The translations under genes were made by a program, and so were the position numbers. Below the pieces are notes generated by a model. It ran no database searches, was not told where the DNA came from, and was given only the letters and a program-made list of their open reading frames with translations. A stretch of DNA of 15,224 nucleotides. Origin: an uncultured Gammaproteobacteria bacterium. GTDB taxonomy: Bacteria > Pseudomonadota > Gammaproteobacteria > UBA9214. Location of the stretch: contig CAJQPV010000224.1 of the NCBI GenBank assembly GCA_905480305.1, positions 1 through 15,224 on the forward strand, written 5' to 3'. Below, piece by piece: positions 14,274 through 15,224 of the stretch (position 1 is the first letter of the stretch; each line of letters begins with the position of its first letter).

Positions 14274-15224
14274 ATGAAGAGCCTGCGACTTGTCTTATCC
14301 GTATTTCTCATCCAGCAGATTGCCGGATGCGCCTCACTCAACACCCCGTCACAATCAAGCGTTTCCAGTGATGCTGATTTTGCAACCATCACCGAGCTTG
14401 ATGCGCACAGCCCTACCGCCAGCGGCGGACAGTATCATCACGCAACCACTCCAGCTGATAGTGGCACGCCGGTCTTCTGGACAGAGCTGCGCCAGGGCTT
14501 TCGCCTCAGTGGCACACAGCAAGCCGCGGTTCGCAAGCGCGCCGACGAATACGGCAGAAGTGCACGGCAGGTGGAAAGAATATTCAGACGCGGCGACCCC
14601 TACCTTGCCTATATATATGAGGAAGTAAAAAAGCGCGGCTTCCCGAATGAGCTGGTACTGCTGCCGTTCGTGGAAAGCGCCTACGACCCCTTCGCCTATT
14701 CACATGGCCGCGCTGCCGGCATGTGGCAATTCATACCCGGTACCGGCAAGATGTACGGTCTCAAGCAGGACTGGTGGTATGACGGTCGCCGCGACGTGAT
14801 CGAATCAACGCAGGCCGCACTCAACTATCTCGACTATTTACAGCAACGCTTTGACGGCGACTGGCTACTCGCCATTGCTGCCTACAACTCGGGCAGTGGC
14901 ACTGTCAGCAAGGCCATCAAGCGTAACCGCAAGGCCGGTAAACCGACTGACTTCTGGCACCTGACCCTGCCCAAAGAAACGTCGGCCTATGTACCGAAGC
15001 TGCTCGCTATTAGTGACGTCGTCAGGCGTCCCGAGAAATACGGCGTAGTCCTTGCGCCCGTTGATAGCACCCCCGCCTTTGCCATTGTCGACACCCGCGG
15101 ACAGCTGGACATAGCCGTAGCAGCGGAACTCGCAGCTATCGACATCGAGCAGCTGTACCTGTTAAACCCCGGCTTCAATCGCTGGTCAACCCATCCGGAC
15201 GGACCGCACCAGCTGGCTATCCCG
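14274..15224 (+). CDS. mltD: Membrane-bound lytic murein transglycosylase D (5' part, cut by window edge)
   Basis: MltD cleaves the glycan strand of peptidoglycan to form anhydromuramic ends. The first 317 codons are present and the frame is open at the edge. A lipoprotein signal ends in lipobox IAGC with Cys19, so the protein is expected to be membrane-anchored. The SLT domain holds the catalytic Glu134 in LPFVESAYDPFAYS, then GRAAGMWQFIPGTGKMYGL, and AIAAYNSGSGTV near 200-211. The region after about 225 (FWHLTLPKETSAYVPKLLAI) is typical of MltD. The C-terminal LysM repeats expected in the family would lie beyond the edge. ATG 14274 has no clear ribosome binding site but gives a complete lipoprotein signal. 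E. coli mltD neighbours gloB and yafS; here it is directly divergent from the methyltransferase. Confidence 0.95.
   Translation, partial: MKSLRLVLSVFLIQQIAGCASLNTPSQSSVSSDADFATITELDAHSPTASGGQYHHATTPADSGTPVFWTELRQGFRLSGTQQAAVRKRADEYGRSARQVERIFRRGDPYLAYIYEEVKKRGFPNELVLLPFVESAYDPFAYSHGRAAGMWQFIPGTGKMYGLKQDWWYDGRRDVIESTQAALNYLDYLQQRFDGDWLLAIAAYNSGSGTVSKAIKRNRKAGKPTDFWHLTLPKETSAYVPKLLAISDVVRRPEKYGVVLAPVDSTPAFAIVDTRGQLDIAVAAELAAIDIEQLYLLNPGFNRWSTHPDGPHQLAIP

Overview
The window looks like a chromosomal segment from a gammaproteobacterium outside the Enterobacterales, possibly a marine or sulfur-oxidising lineage. This rests on moderate GC content, the gene order SAM-methyltransferase–rnhA–dnaQ next to a divergent mltD, and Gram-negative envelope proteins (MlaA, HlyD and FtsX types). 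The taxon is inferred from gene content only. Most of the window is intact and densely coding. Decayed sequence is concentrated in two places, about 7.3-7.9 kb and 11.2-11.9 kb.

Left part, plus strand. At 1-3609 is the end of an ABC-type exporter locus: the last codons of an upstream gene, an FtsX/MacB-type permease (33-2396) and a HlyD/AcrA-type periplasmic adaptor (2401-3609). It is followed by purU (3733-4596), formyltetrahydrofolate deformylase, which releases formate and free tetrahydrofolate.

Middle, minus strand, 11170 down to 4934. A tightly spaced gene set reads secreted serine hydrolase (9884-11170), MlaA/VacJ lipoprotein (9103-9870), type-1 periplasmic binding protein without permease genes (7888-9099), a broken receiver-domain remnant (7313-7629), then a membrane hybrid histidine kinase with two C-terminal receiver domains (4934-7216). 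The first three genes are 3-13 bases apart and are almost certainly co-transcribed. A plausible but unproven reading is an envelope or lipid-related sensing unit in which the orphan binding protein feeds the kinase. The separate response regulator that once sat between them has lost its 5' end and carries a frameshift. Upstream of the operon is a second decayed gene, the DNA-binding half of an AraC-family regulator (11557-11889). Two near-identical direct repeats spaced 22 bp lie between it and the operon.

Right part. Methyltransferase, rnhA and dnaQ run together on the minus strand (14120 to 12156). A strong minus-strand hairpin-plus-U terminator lies about 210 bases past dnaQ. Divergently, the first 317 codons of mltD (membrane-bound lytic transglycosylase) run off the right edge. 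The gloB gene that often separates mltD from the methyltransferase is absent.

No tRNA, rRNA, CRISPR array, insertion sequence, phage gene or integration site was recognised.
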